Of a stretch of 64,000 nt of DNA, positions 12,663 to 23,092 are shown one piece after another. The DNA comes from Rachycentron canadum. Its lineage: Eukaryota; Chordata; Actinopteri; Carangiformes; Rachycentridae. A program made the translations under genes and the position numbers. Below the pieces are notes generated by a model. It did no database searches. It saw only the letters and a program-made list of their open reading frames with translations, and was not told where the DNA came from. Location: positions 18,415,451 through 18,479,450 of the forward strand of contig CM076660.1 of NCBI GenBank assembly GCA_038496675.1, in the 5' to 3' direction. Positions within the stretch are counted from its first letter, which is position 1. Every line of letters starts with the position of its first letter.

Positions 12663-15600
12663 CTGCAGACACAAGATGGAGCAACAGGTCATGCACAAGA
12701 CGCAAAACACAAAGGAGCCTCTGGTCAGGTCAATATGCAGATCGATTAATATATGAAAGAGAGATTCCTTTTTGAGTAAGACGAGCCCCCTGAACACCAA
12801 AAGCAGAAAAGTGAAATCAATAGCCGTAAGTAGATAGATGTGGGTTAAAATAGATCTTTCACCGGGCTCTTCTGATGTGTCAGAGAAGACTAGAAATGTG
12901 GCAAGAAATCAGCACTGGTGATGTTCACACGCCAGTGACTCCTCATGTAGGATGTCCTGAGCAAGACGTCCAGTGGCTCCTCTCAGGGATTCAACTTTCC
13001 CTTCTAATGTATAATATTTTCAGATTTTATTATTTCTAAATATAACTTCAGCTTTACTCAACTTCTGACATTAAATTCACAAATATGACTTATACTGTGG
13101 AAGATACAGTAAAGAAACAGGTTATTAATATTCCTGTTTTTTAACATCAAGTTTCTGATCATCTATGCAGGACTGTCCTTTGGCTCCTCCACATCCCACA
13201 CAGTCTCTGTGCACAGAGACTCACAGTCCACATTTTAGGCCTGAATTAAAATATGAGTTTTTTTTTTTGTTTGTTTTTTTTAAATCAGTCTGTTTAACTG
13301 TATGGTGTATTTTATAATAACTTTCTCTTCTGTCTTCCTGGTGAAGGTGTGGATCCTATGATGTTTGTATGGAACATGATTTATAGGCTACATGATTCCT
13401 ACAGCCAGCAGGTAATGATGTGACAATGAGTATCTGCCCCTGTGTGTCACTCTCAGCATCAGGTGTTTACTGCAGAAAAGTGAGGTGTTTTTTTGTTTTT
13501 TTTTTTGTATCATCTAGGAGAATTGGGTCCTGGTTGTACAGGTTGTGATCGGTGGATGTCGTACTGTCATACCTTGTGCTGTCATGAAATCAGCAAAGTT
13601 CCAGATGAGTTCACCAACAACGTACTGCTTCCTCTTCTGGTCAAACACGTTGTGGTAGGCCTGCAGGACTACCTTCTGGTACTCTTCAGTAAACATCATG
13701 GGTGGATCCTGGAAAGTGAAAAGACAGTTGCCTCATGAGCAAACAACAAAAAAACACAAATATAAAAATATGGTGTATAAATACTGTCAGGTAATTTGAG
13801 TTTGTGAATCCTCACACTGTGAAGCCCTGGCACTGCATCTGCCCCATACTCGCTCTGAATGATGGGTTTCTGGTACTTTCCATGCCAGTTCTCGAACTGA
13901 GTGTTGAGCTGGATAGGGATGACCTCTGTGTGGCCTGGATCATGGTACCAGGAGAAGTAACTGTTGACACAGATTACATCCACATAGGGGGCCTAGGGAC
14001 AAGATATGAGAATATCAGACTTGTGGACACACATCCTTGATTTCCATGTTGTTAAACACAGTTTGTTTTGTTTGTTCATTTTTATGAAATTACAAATAAA
14101 GGCTGTGAGGTTATAGTAACCTCAGCTTCTCAGATTATTTAGGCTTTTTTTTTTTTTTCTATAAATGGTAGCTATTATCTTAATACGGCAAAATATGCCG
14201 TATTTAGATTCACACAACAATGTGCATTTGTGTAGTAGCCCCCTATGTGGATGTATTCTCTCAGCCAGAGGCCTTTGCAAACTAATCAGTGCCTTTGAGG
14301 TACAATCATTGTCCTGAAAAGTTTTACTCACAGCAAAGGAATGTGAAAAATCCTCATGCACATCAGCAATTTAGTCAACATTTGTCAACAGTAATGAAAC
14401 TCAGGGACACCTCAACAACACGACTTTTACACCTTCATTGTTCACGTTATCTGCTTCACTAGGCTATAGCACTGAGAGGCACACAGGCGAATATTCTGCC
14501 TCTTTAACTTTGAGTGATCTGCTCCTACGTGAACACACTACTATCTGCCAAAGTTTTATGGGTTTTGATTGATTTACATCGGATTGTGTCGTTTTCTCTG
14601 TGCTCTTCTCAGTGGTTTAACGTAGGTGGGATTTAGAATTTGAATTTGAATCTGGTGACAGATGTTGCGTTGTTTGTCCGTGTTGTGTACACAGTCAGTG
14701 AAATCTGATCAAACCACACCCACAGTCGTGATCCAGCAGATTATTTGTGTTTATTTAGACAACAAAAAATCCTCAGACTCGAAAACCAATAATTAAAATG
14801 CTTTTGTTTTTTCCACTGATGCACAATCCAGGCCAAATGAGTATCAAGCATGTGCCTCCAAGTTTTTAAGTCTGTTTCCCTTCTAGCATCAGCAACAGAT
14901 GCAGCTGAGTTCAACCTGAAGTGTTTTTCCTCAGTCGATGTGAGGGTCTAAGGGCAGAGGATGTTGTTATGATGCTATGTAAAACCCTTTGAGACAAACT
15001 GTTTGTAAAAATGGGCTATACAAATAAAATTGCCTTGCCTTGGCTGCGTTACTACTATAACCAGACTGAAGAGTGACGTGACACATCAACATGAATGTAT
15101 CAACACGCCCTGAAATACACATTATAACACACCTGCAGCAGGTTAATGGTTGTTGCTAAATTACTATTTAACAAAGAACAAAAACGTTTAATACTCCCAC
15201 TGCAAATAAAGATTTACATACTTGCATCTATAAAAGTAATTACTACAAATACTGTGTCTGTCAAATAATAAACATGACAACTAATGTGTTTTGCAGGTTT
15301 TCACTTTGATACACTGCTGATATTGTAGCAAGGACTATAAAAACTCACCCCTTTGTCCCTGGCATAGTTACTGTCTGTGATGTAAGTGACAGGCCGGGTA
15401 GGGTCCAGAGCTTTGGTGTGTTTTATCAAGGTCCTGTAAGAAGAACAAAGGCAAGTAAATGGCAAATGTGGCGTGTGGGGTGTTAATCCAGGAATCAGGT
15501 GCATTACAATGACATGACAATAAATAATCACAACAGTGTCGTGATTCAAACTGTCCTGAAAGAAACAGAGCATTGTTCTCCATAGATATTTGTTTGCAGT

Positions 15601-18600
15601 TTGTCTCCCTGAAGCCACAGGCTATTGCTGAGCTCCAGCTGTTAGTGCTCAGGGCGGCTTCATAACTACTCTTACTGCATTCCACGCATCAGAGTAAAGG
15701 GACTGACTGTGACTGACTAACAAACCATTGCCTCTCCTACAGAGATCCATACAGACAGTTAAATACTTTCAGGGGCATCCTGTTGGTCCAGTTCTTCATC
15801 TCTATACTGCCAACCATCAAATAAAGGCAAAAATGCAAAGACAAAAAAATCCATAATTTCAACAAAGCAACAGTCACTTTGTGTGTGAACAATTATTCAA
15901 TAGGTGGCTCCATTCAGTGTGGTAGTGCTCAGTACTCACTTGAAATAAAATTCAGCAGGGGGCATCTCTGCTGCAGGCTCATTGGCTACTGACCACATGA
16001 CCACAGAGGGATGGTTCTTGTCCCGACGCACAAGCTCATCCATGACATCCAGGTGATGAGCGAGGGAGGTGTTTCCAAAACTACGACTAGATCAGAAAGG
16101 CACAAAAGACACAGCACTCCACAATATTCTATCATATCATAGAGTTATGGAAATGGAGTCTATTGTATTAGCTTAGTTTGAAAGATGTGAACCTGTCCTT
16201 TAAATATTCAGCGTTCCACGTATTTTTGTATTTCAAGTAAATACCAAGACTATGGGTCCACTGTAATGCTGACAGCTGGTATGTGTATGAACACTTCTGT
16301 GTGCTGTGTTACAGTGATGCAGACTATGTTCTCTCACAGCACAGCAGAACAATACAATGTGTAAGATGAGCAACATAGAAAGAGACTTGAGATGATAAGA
16401 GACAGATGGCAGCGTGTTACCTGTTTACTAAAGTTTCTAATGCTCTTCTATTTTTGAGCAAAATATATCAATTTGAGCACTTTTAATGACCAATATAAAT
16501 GTATGTATGTACCTATTTTCAAAAACTTTTTTAAATAGATCTGAGGATGTGAACATAGTTTTCATAGCACATCATCATCAAATATTTATCGTAAAATTTC
16601 TGTCTGGACCAAAGTGTTGAACCTGCAGACCATTTGACTGACAGACCAACACCACTGACCTGAACCAAACTGAAGTAAAAGTAAATAAGTTTGTCCTCTG
16701 AGCTGATACACTGTGACTAAGAGTAACGTTCCTATGCTGCTGACCAGCCCAAACACACCCAGAGCTCAGAGAGACACTCACATGTCTTTGATGCCCACTC
16801 CAGGGCACTCATCTATCACTACAATGCCATGGCGATCACACATCTGCAGGATCTCCTCAGCGTATGGGTAGTGGCTGGTGCGGAACGAGTTGGCCCCCAA
16901 CCACTTCAATAAGTTAAAGTCCTTGACAACCAGGGGCCAGTCCAAGCCCTTACCTCGAATCTGACACACAGGGTAAACAGAAGAATAGAGGATTAGATTA
17001 CTGAACTGGATCCACTTTTTCCAGAACATTTGGAAATGTCATGTCGATATGTTTGACATTGTCTGAAGATGTTTGGGAGGTTAATGTTAGTGCAGATTTG
17101 CTGCTTTGTTTTTGGATAAAGCTTTTGCTTCCCTCTAGTGGTACTTACGTCAGAGTCCTCATGTTTATTGACTCCATGGAAGTAGAAGGGCTTGTTGTTG
17201 ATGAGGAACTGGTTGCTGGTAACATTAACAGTGCGGATGCCGACTGGCAGAGTGTACACATCTTCATACGTTGATCTCTTATCAGCTGCCATTAATCGAA
17301 CCTGGATGTTGAAGTGAAGAGCAAATTTCAGAAACAGAGACCTTGTATATAAAAGTTTGGGTTAATCATGCAACAACTACAGCTAGTTAGAAAGCTCATT
17401 CACGACCTCAAAGTGGTGCAAATTTGCAATAGTGAATGATGAAAATAAGAACTGAAGCAATACACCCAAAAAGTTACATATCAGAATTTCCTGCATGTAC
17501 AGTACATGTACAAGGTAACGTTTTAGGACTTTACTGGTTGATGTGCAAAACACCTTTGGTTCTGTTTCTAGGTTATTTTACTGTGAGAGATTTACATCAG
17601 GTGACGTAGGTGAGAAGAGCAGCGAATGTCTCCTGTTGCACATTGTATGAAAATTTGACACACACCAAAAGCAGATCTCTGGTAACACTTTGTAACAAGG
17701 GTATAAGACACATGCTTAGTAATACATGACTAAAACATACATTGCTGCTGGAAGCGTTGTGTGTTTCTGTTGGACATTTGAGACCAAATCAAATCCCAGT
17801 GAGTTCAACTGATTAAAAATTAGATTGATGAGTCAGATTTAAACACGGAAATGCTGCTGAGAAAAAGATTTGTCACATTCACAACAGTTTTTCTTTTTTA
17901 ACTATTCAATTATTTTACTGTTTTTTGTTGAGTGTGTGTAGAGCAGCACAGCAGAGATCTAAGCACTAAAGCTAAAAGCATCCATCAGGCTCCAGATGAC
18001 GAAGCAGTGGAGAATGTGGAGAACTGTGTCAGGAATAATAGGCTAACTCCTGGGTCATGCAGCAACATGTAGATTTTTTCCACCTGACTACAAGTTAAAA
18101 CCAGCTTTGGCTTCTATGGAAACAGATCTGTGAACTGCTGCTTCAGACAGACATGTCAAACACTTTTCTATGTAACTGGATTCCAGCCACTTTGGTGGCA
18201 TATAAACATATGAAGTAAGTTCATTAACATTTATGGATTTACGATCCATTATGTGTTCATTAATCATGTAAAGTCACAGTAACTTGATAATTCATTAATG
18301 ATGAGAATTAGTAAAACATGTTTTGTATAATTAGATACATTAACTGCTGCTTAGTTTGAACAGAAAGTGGAGGATGTAGTGTTGTGATCTTCCTGATGAT
18401 AAATGTTCTGATGAGTGCATGAAACAATGTTTAAAATTAATAAAAGCTCTTGTTATGGGAATCTGAAACTTTGACACAGTGGTGTCAGACTTTGGGACCT
18501 CACTGTTCTTACAGTAGAAACATAATGCCTTACCTCCAAAGAGTAAAGGTAACCTGGGTTCTCGTGCATCAAGTACGGCCACCACAGCTTGACATCTACC

Positions 18601-20939
18601 ACTTTGAGGACTCCAGATTGCTCGCTGGAGGAGGCTACGCAGTTTCTGTCTTTGTCGATCAGAGTGACCTTCAGGGTGGCTGTGGCAGCACCTTGGACTG
18701 ATACTTCATATTTCACCAAACCTAAAACACAGAGGGAAGCAGCAATGTCTAATAAACTGATGATGTTTGTGCAACAATTAAGAAATTTGAATGAATTTGA
18801 ATGAATTCATTATTTCATTATATTTACTATTTTTAATATAAATAAATATTATTATATTTATTCATTTACCAATATTATCAAGGAAGTCAGTCACCACAGT
18901 GATGTCATTCACATACGCCTTAGGAGTAGTGTAGAGCAGCACAGGGCGATGTATCCCAGCATAGTTGAAGAAATCAAAGTAGATGTTTTGCACAAAGAAA
19001 CCATCAGGATACCTGTTGAGCAATTACAATTTCCTCAGCATGTGAATACTCACTGACAGGAAACATTAAAAATTTTTTTACATGAACTACATGAAAATGT
19101 GTCAGAATGACAAGCACAGAAATAAGAAGTGCAAGTAGTGAAAGGAAATAAATGAAATAACGTTATTTAAGCTAAGCTATAAGTGCAACTGAAATGTTAT
19201 CTGAAGTGTCACTGCTGTCAGGAGTTAAACCATCATCTCAGTCATATATATATAGATTTTATTTTATTTTTTCTATTCAATAAAGTTAAAGCTCACAGTT
19301 GGAGTCACATAATGCGTTAAGCGTGAAACCAGTTAAAATGTCTGCACATGAGAATAAAAAGTAGTGAAAGGATCAGTCTAATTACAGCAGTTCTTTATGT
19401 AACCACCCTAACACAGTGCAGTGCACTTAAAGGCAGATACCAACAGACAATTATTAGATAATGGGCATTAATTTAAATGATAACTAGTTTGATAGTCAAC
19501 TAACTGTTTCAGTTAGACAGTCACTGACTCCAGGCCCTGAAACGCGCTTGACTTGATGCTTTTGTTTGTCATATCTAATGGTAGACTAAACATTTTTGAG
19601 CTGTTTATTTGAGGAATTATTGCTTGCACTTTATCATTTTCTGAAATTTCATAGACAAAGTAATAAATCGACTCACCATGAATATAGTTATGTGATGGAT
19701 TGATAATAGAAATATCTGTTCACTGCAGTCTTATACCAATGTCCAGTTTTGAACAAAACCACTAAACTGCAAATTCATAAACTGTAAAAGATATTCAAAG
19801 AAACTGAGAAGATGTTTCTAAGTGGAAGAGTTGTGCCCTGTTTAAAGTTTGTACTCCAGGGCAACGTTTGAAACCAAGCATGTGTAACCTAAAAGCTAAA
19901 AAGGTCATTGAAGCAAGTACACTACTGAAGCTTCAGTGATGTCCCTCACTCATAAGTCACTTTGAAAAAGCATCTTCCAAATGAGTAAATGTAAATGTGT
20001 TTAATTAAAACTGATGAGCATGAGGTTACTTGGTACGGTCATTCATGTGCTGGATGATTCCTGGAGGAAGAGTCTCCAGAGTCAGAGTGTTGTTGACAGC
20101 AATGGTGATCCTGCACGGCATAGTTGGGTCCTTGCGGAGTAAACTGCCTATCTCAGCCTCAAAGGGAAGATGGCCACCATTATGCTCAGCCACTTTCACC
20201 CCGTTCAGCCACTGTGAAGGTGAAGAGGGATGTTGAAGAAGGCAGATCACATGAACTATAAAGTATAAAGTGATTGCATATGAATGCAAACAAGGAGAGC
20301 TTTGTGCTTATAAGTAATATACAGCAAGTCTTTACACCAATTCAATTTCTTTTATTTATCCCACAGTGGGGAAATTGCAGTGTCAAAGCTGCAGCAACTG
20401 GTGCTGATGACTTTTCTTTTCAAACTCTGACTGCAGTTGATTGGGAAGATGCATGACACTCACCACCACTGAGTAATAGTGAGCACTTCCCACCCTCAGG
20501 ACCACTCGTGTTCCTTCATCTGCGACCCAGCGAGCAGGTACCACTACCTCCCGCTCATACCACACCCAGCCAATGAAGTCTCTTAGTGAGGTGTCCTGGG
20601 TGATGTCATTGTAGCTGGCTGGAACTGGCATGTCGATCACTGGGCCAGTCTGAGCAAAATAAAATAATCAATTTCAGTGAAAAGTCTAACAGGGGAACGG
20701 CTGTAGTCAGCAGTGAGACTGCAGTTGTCACAATGCTAATAATAATAATAATAATAATAATAGTCACTAATAGCATTGCCATGATGATATTAGGGAGTTT
20801 TTAATGACTGTATTTACTTGACCTTTACTGTGAATCCCTGTTGGATCCCCAGCTTTAATCTGAGCGGTCACAGGAAGATCATAGGCATCGAGAGAAAAAT
20901 ATATCTCTGACATCTTTTCTTACTGATTTTATATATGTA

Positions 20940-20975
<36 letters not shown>

Positions 20976-21922
20976 CACAGGCTTCTTAAAGTAAATACAG
21001 AGAAGAAGAAAAACAACAACAAATGACCACGCTGAGGCCATGAACTGTGAAAATGCCAGCTTCATTTGAAGGGGTCTCAAGTCTAAATGCTGGGGCTGTG
21101 GTAATATAATGTGTTTCAATAGTCTCTGTGAGCCTGAGAGTGAACTGCTGCTGAACCGATGTCATGTTGGAAATAAATGTTGATCATAGTTTTGATGTGT
21201 GAAATGATAGACAAGGTGGGTCTTATATACAACTAACAATATTGTTTGTTGCAGTGTGTCTGTGTGACGCTGTGCAGAAGGGTCCTGCAGACTTTAAAAC
21301 AACTGTGGTGTGCTGGCCCTCTGTGGTGTGTTGGCCCTCTGTGGTGTGCTGGCCCTCTGTGGTGTGCTGGCCCTCTGTGGTGTGCTGGCCCTCTGTGGTG
21401 TGTTGGCCCTCTGTGGTGTGCTGGCCCTCTGTGGTGTGCTGGCCCTCTGTGGTGTGCTGGCCCTCTGTGGTGTGTTGGGCCTCTGTGGTGTGTTGGGCCT
21501 CTGTGGTGTGCTGGCCCTCTGTGGTGTGTTGGGCCTCTGTGGTGTGCTGGCCCTCTGTGGTGTGTTGGGCCTCTGTGTGGCCCCATACTCACAGTCTGTG
21601 TGGTGTTTACACTGTCAGTCTGAATCGCGCCTCATGGGACCGTCAGGCCCTTTTCAGCTCTTAACACGGTCAAACCTACAAAGCTGCTTTGCTCAGGCCC
21701 GCTCACCTCTGCCAGGCGACTTTTGTACCATGTCCTCTCGAAGCCCTGGTTCCTGCTGGGGGACTTGTCCGCCCTGAAGCTCCACAGGCCGCTGAGCTCC
21801 TTCAGCTCTCTGGAGGCGGACTCCCGGGGGAAGAGCATGCCGCTGTCCAGCGGACTCCCCGCGTCAAACACGGCCCACAGACACAGGACACCCAGCACCC
21901 CGAGGCTTCCCGGCGGAGACAT
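12511..21922 (-). CDS. gusb: Lysosomal beta-glucuronidase (12 coding exons)
   Basis: Coding exons, 5' to 3' on the minus strand: 21707-21922, 20464-20649, 20030-20211, 18870-19012, 18534-18721, 17149-17301, 16782-16960, 15940-16080, 15349-15433, 13816-13992, 13573-13708, 12511-12662. All phases agree and give 645 residues (human GUSB 651). This glycoside hydrolase family 2 enzyme removes terminal beta-D-glucuronate from glycosaminoglycans in the lysosome. A signal peptide covers about residues 1-22, then come a sugar-binding domain, an immunoglobulin-like domain and a TIM barrel. The catalytic acid/base is E450 in VANEP (codon 15978-15980) and the nucleophile is E539 in SEYG (codon 13849-13851), one position off human E451 and E540. 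The late N-glycosylation sequon NET near the C-terminus is kept. No frameshift or internal stop is seen. Confidence 0.97.
13573..13708 (-). CDS. gusb: gusb coding exon 11
   Basis: Encodes DPPMMFTEEYQK through VVGELIWNFADFMTAQ, part of the TIM barrel. Acceptor TTCCAG, donor GTATGA, leaving in phase 1. Confidence 0.95.
13816..13992 (-). CDS. gusb: gusb coding exon 10 (catalytic nucleophile)
   Basis: 59 codons, APYVDVICVNSY through QSEYGADAVPGLHS. E539 of SEYG corresponds to the human nucleophile E540. In-phase GT-AG borders on both sides. Confidence 0.95.
14928..15052 (+). repeat. Degraded teleost retroelement 3' tail
   Basis: The string ACCCTTTGAGACAA, then GTTTGTAAAAATGGGCTATACAAATAAAATTG (positions about 14986-15041), matches the 3' tail carried by many fish non-LTR-type repeats, ending in AAATAAAATTGCC. 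It lies in gusb intron 9, antisense to the gene. A related fragment is at 41050-41130. Confidence 0.6.
15349..15433 (-). CDS. gusb: gusb coding exon 9
   Basis: The 85-bp exon TLIKHTKALDPTRPVTY through NYARDKG. The leading base completes the lysine codon split with exon 8, and the donor is GTGAGT. Confidence 0.94.
15771..15850 (+). repeat. Truncated tRNA-derived SINE-like tail in gusb intron 8
   Basis: AGGGGCATCCTGTTGGTCC is followed by CTGCCAACCATCAAATAAAG and GCAAAAATGCAAAGACAAAAAAA. The arrangement matches the head and A-rich tail of the SINE family also seen at 59042-59203, with most of the body missing. Confidence 0.55.
15940..16080 (-). CDS. gusb: gusb coding exon 8 (catalytic acid/base)
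   Basis: Encodes FGNTSLAHHLDVMDELVRR, DKNHPSVVMWSVANEPAAE and EFYFK. E450 in the NEP motif is the general acid/base, equivalent to human E451. Confidence 0.95.
16782..16960 (-). CDS. gusb: gusb coding exon 7
   Basis: Encodes IRGKGLDWPLVVKDF, NLLKWLGANSFRTSHYPYA, and MCDRHGIVVIDECPGVGIKD, a conserved TIM-barrel core. Donor GTGAGT, phase 2. Confidence 0.95.
17149..17301 (-). CDS. gusb: gusb coding exon 6
   Basis: 51 codons, VRLMAADKRSTYEDVYTLPV through FYFHGVNKHEDSD. Phase 0 on both sides. Confidence 0.94.
18534..18721 (-). CDS. gusb: gusb coding exon 5
   Basis: Encodes the immunoglobulin-like domain stretch GLVKYEVSVQGA through WWPYLMHENPGYLYSLE. Acceptor TTTTAG, donor GTAAGG. Confidence 0.95.
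18870..19012 (-). CDS. gusb: gusb coding exon 4
   Basis: Encodes YPDGFFVQNIYFDFFNYAG through TDFLDNI, giving the NIYFDFFNYAG signature of GH2 beta-glucuronidases. Enters in phase 2 and leaves in phase 1. Confidence 0.94.
20030..20211 (-). CDS. gusb: gusb coding exon 3
   Basis: Encodes WLNGVKVAEHNGGHLPFEAE through LPPGIIQHMNDRTK, with the sequon NNT. The lysine codon is split AA|G across the next intron. Confidence 0.95.
20340..20402 (+). repeat. Short retroelement-tail-like fragment in gusb intron 2
   Basis: The TTTATTTATCCCACAGTGGG motif and the GGGAAATTGCAGTGTC that follows resemble a tail common in fish interspersed repeats. The intron is only about 250 bp, so this fragment fills a sizeable part of it. 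Confidence 0.4.
20464..20649 (-). CDS. gusb: gusb coding exon 2
   Basis: 62 codons, TGPVIDMPVPASYNDITQDT through RVGSAHYYSVV, the start of the GH2 sugar-binding domain. The donor GTGAGT after SVV lets exon 3 begin with the conserved Trp. Confidence 0.95.
20738..20762. repeat. (AAT)n microsatellite in gusb intron 1
   Basis: About eight AAT units on the plus strand. Confidence 0.85.
20930..20976. repeat. (TA)(GT)(TA) compound microsatellite in gusb intron 1
   Basis: ATATATGTATGTGTGTGT passes into TATATATATATACAC. Confidence 0.85.
21303..21572. repeat. 18-bp minisatellite, 15 units, in gusb intron 1
   Basis: Fifteen head-to-tail units of CTGTGGTGTGYTGGSCCT with no indels. Unit types: A (C at position 11, C at 15), B (T, C), C (T, G). 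Left to right the order is A B A A A B A A A C C A C A C. The length is divisible by three, so all six frames tend to stay open and give long spurious proteins. It lies 135 bp from the exon 1 donor. Confidence 0.97.
21707..21922 (-). CDS. gusb: gusb coding exon 1 (signal peptide)
   Basis: 72 codons beginning MSPPGSLGVLGVLCLWAVF, a hydrophobic signal peptide. It is followed by GMLFPRESASRELKELSGLW, the start of the mature enzyme. Donor GTGAGC, phase 0. Confidence 0.95.
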
Positions 21923-21982
21923 CTCGGGCTGCCTTTCACTGCCCGCTCACTAACACACTGCGTGGTTTTCGTAGCTGGTTCA

Positions 21983-22012
21983 GTCACATGACTTATTCCG
22001 CCGTCACGTGAC
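21983..22012 (-). promoter_or_regulatory. gusb: Paired CLEAR/E-box elements upstream of gusb
   Basis: GTCACGTGAC at 22003-22012 is the exact palindromic consensus of the CLEAR element bound by TFEB/TFE3/MITF. A second site, GTCACATGAC at 21983-21992, differs by one base in the core. They are 20 bp apart centre to centre and 61-90 bp upstream of the gusb ATG. Lysosomal hydrolase genes are known CLEAR targets, so activation by TFEB-family factors during starvation or lysosomal stress is likely. The sequence match is direct; binding is inferred. Confidence 0.75.
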
Positions 22013-22986
22013 CTTCTCTCGCGTTGCTTTCCGTTACAGTTGGAAATTCCCCTCAGGAGGAAACTGAGCATCGGTGAAAGACTCCCCGAGGATCACTAAT
22101 GAAAACACATTAGGACCTTCTTATGCCCAGTGGGATACGTGCCAATTATACAGCAGCCATGCTTTCATTTAATATTTTTGTATATTAATAATTTTGGGAG
22201 TTCACAGGAAGCTCCTCAAGCATCATGTCTTCTTTCCTTTACCAAAGTAAGAGCCTTGGTCGAGGCCGTCAAAAGAAAGGACAAAGAAAATGAACGATCC
22301 ATGACATTAGGAAACTTTTTTTTCCCCCTCAAAATCACATTAGTTCCTCAACTGTTTTTACTCGGTGCTGCACCGGTGGATAACTGACACGAGGTGGCGC
22401 CAGACACGTGTAGATCAGGGTGAAGGGCAGAGCCCAGAGGCATCACTTCACTTCACTTCTGTCAGGGTCCTATAGGCTCCACATCCTCTGATTTCCTCCC
22501 TGGCCATAAGGGCCATGGGCTGAATAAGATGCTGAGTGGACCAGGGCTAACATTTGCTCTCTGACCCCCTGTTTGTGGTCATTTTGTGATTATAGCACAA
22601 ATGATATTGATAGAGACAGGTAATAATGTAGTATCCTTTTTTTCATTTGAGCTGGTACCATATTTATATTCTCAAACAAATGAGCAGTTTATCAAAATCC
22701 TACAAACCAAACGATACACATGAAGTATAGCACACTGAAGGCCTGGGTCTGGCTCATGTGCCGCCATCTATCTTCAATTAAATGGAAAATAAAAGCATAA
22801 AATTATTAAAATGTTACATCTGCTAAGGAGGTCATGTTTTCACTTGTGTCTGTTTGTTTTTCAGCACAATTACACAATAAGAATGGAACTATTACTATAG
22901 TTTTCAGGTGTGTTTGGAGAGAGTGGTTTGCTATATTCTCAATGTGAGTTAAATTAACCCACTTACAAGAAAGTTTCTGAACTTCA

Positions 22987-23092
22987 TTCATTCATTTATT
23001 AGCTATTCGGCTAATCCTTTCAAGGTTGCGGGGGTGGGGGCTGGAGAACCTTCTTGCTGTGAGGTGACAGTGTGAACCACTGCACCACTGGA
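22987..23092 (+). repeat. Internally deleted vertebrate interspersed repeat
   Basis: Starts CATTCATTCATTTATTAGC and then AATCCTTTCAAGGTTGCGGG. It jumps directly to AACCTTCTTGCTGTGAGGTG and ACAGTGTGAACCACTGCACC. These are the two ends of a widespread fish repeat whose middle is missing. Confidence 0.7.

Noticed and set aside
21303..21572. Regular repeat array resembling CRISPR
   Set aside because: Units are directly adjacent with no spacers, and the DNA is vertebrate.
21242..21777. Several overlapping long open frames of 119-155 residues with Gly-Pro-Thr-His-His-Arg or Cys-Trp-Pro repeats
   Set aside because: They are generated by the 18-bp minisatellite, whose unit length is divisible by three. 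They lie in gusb intron 1 and have no independent support.
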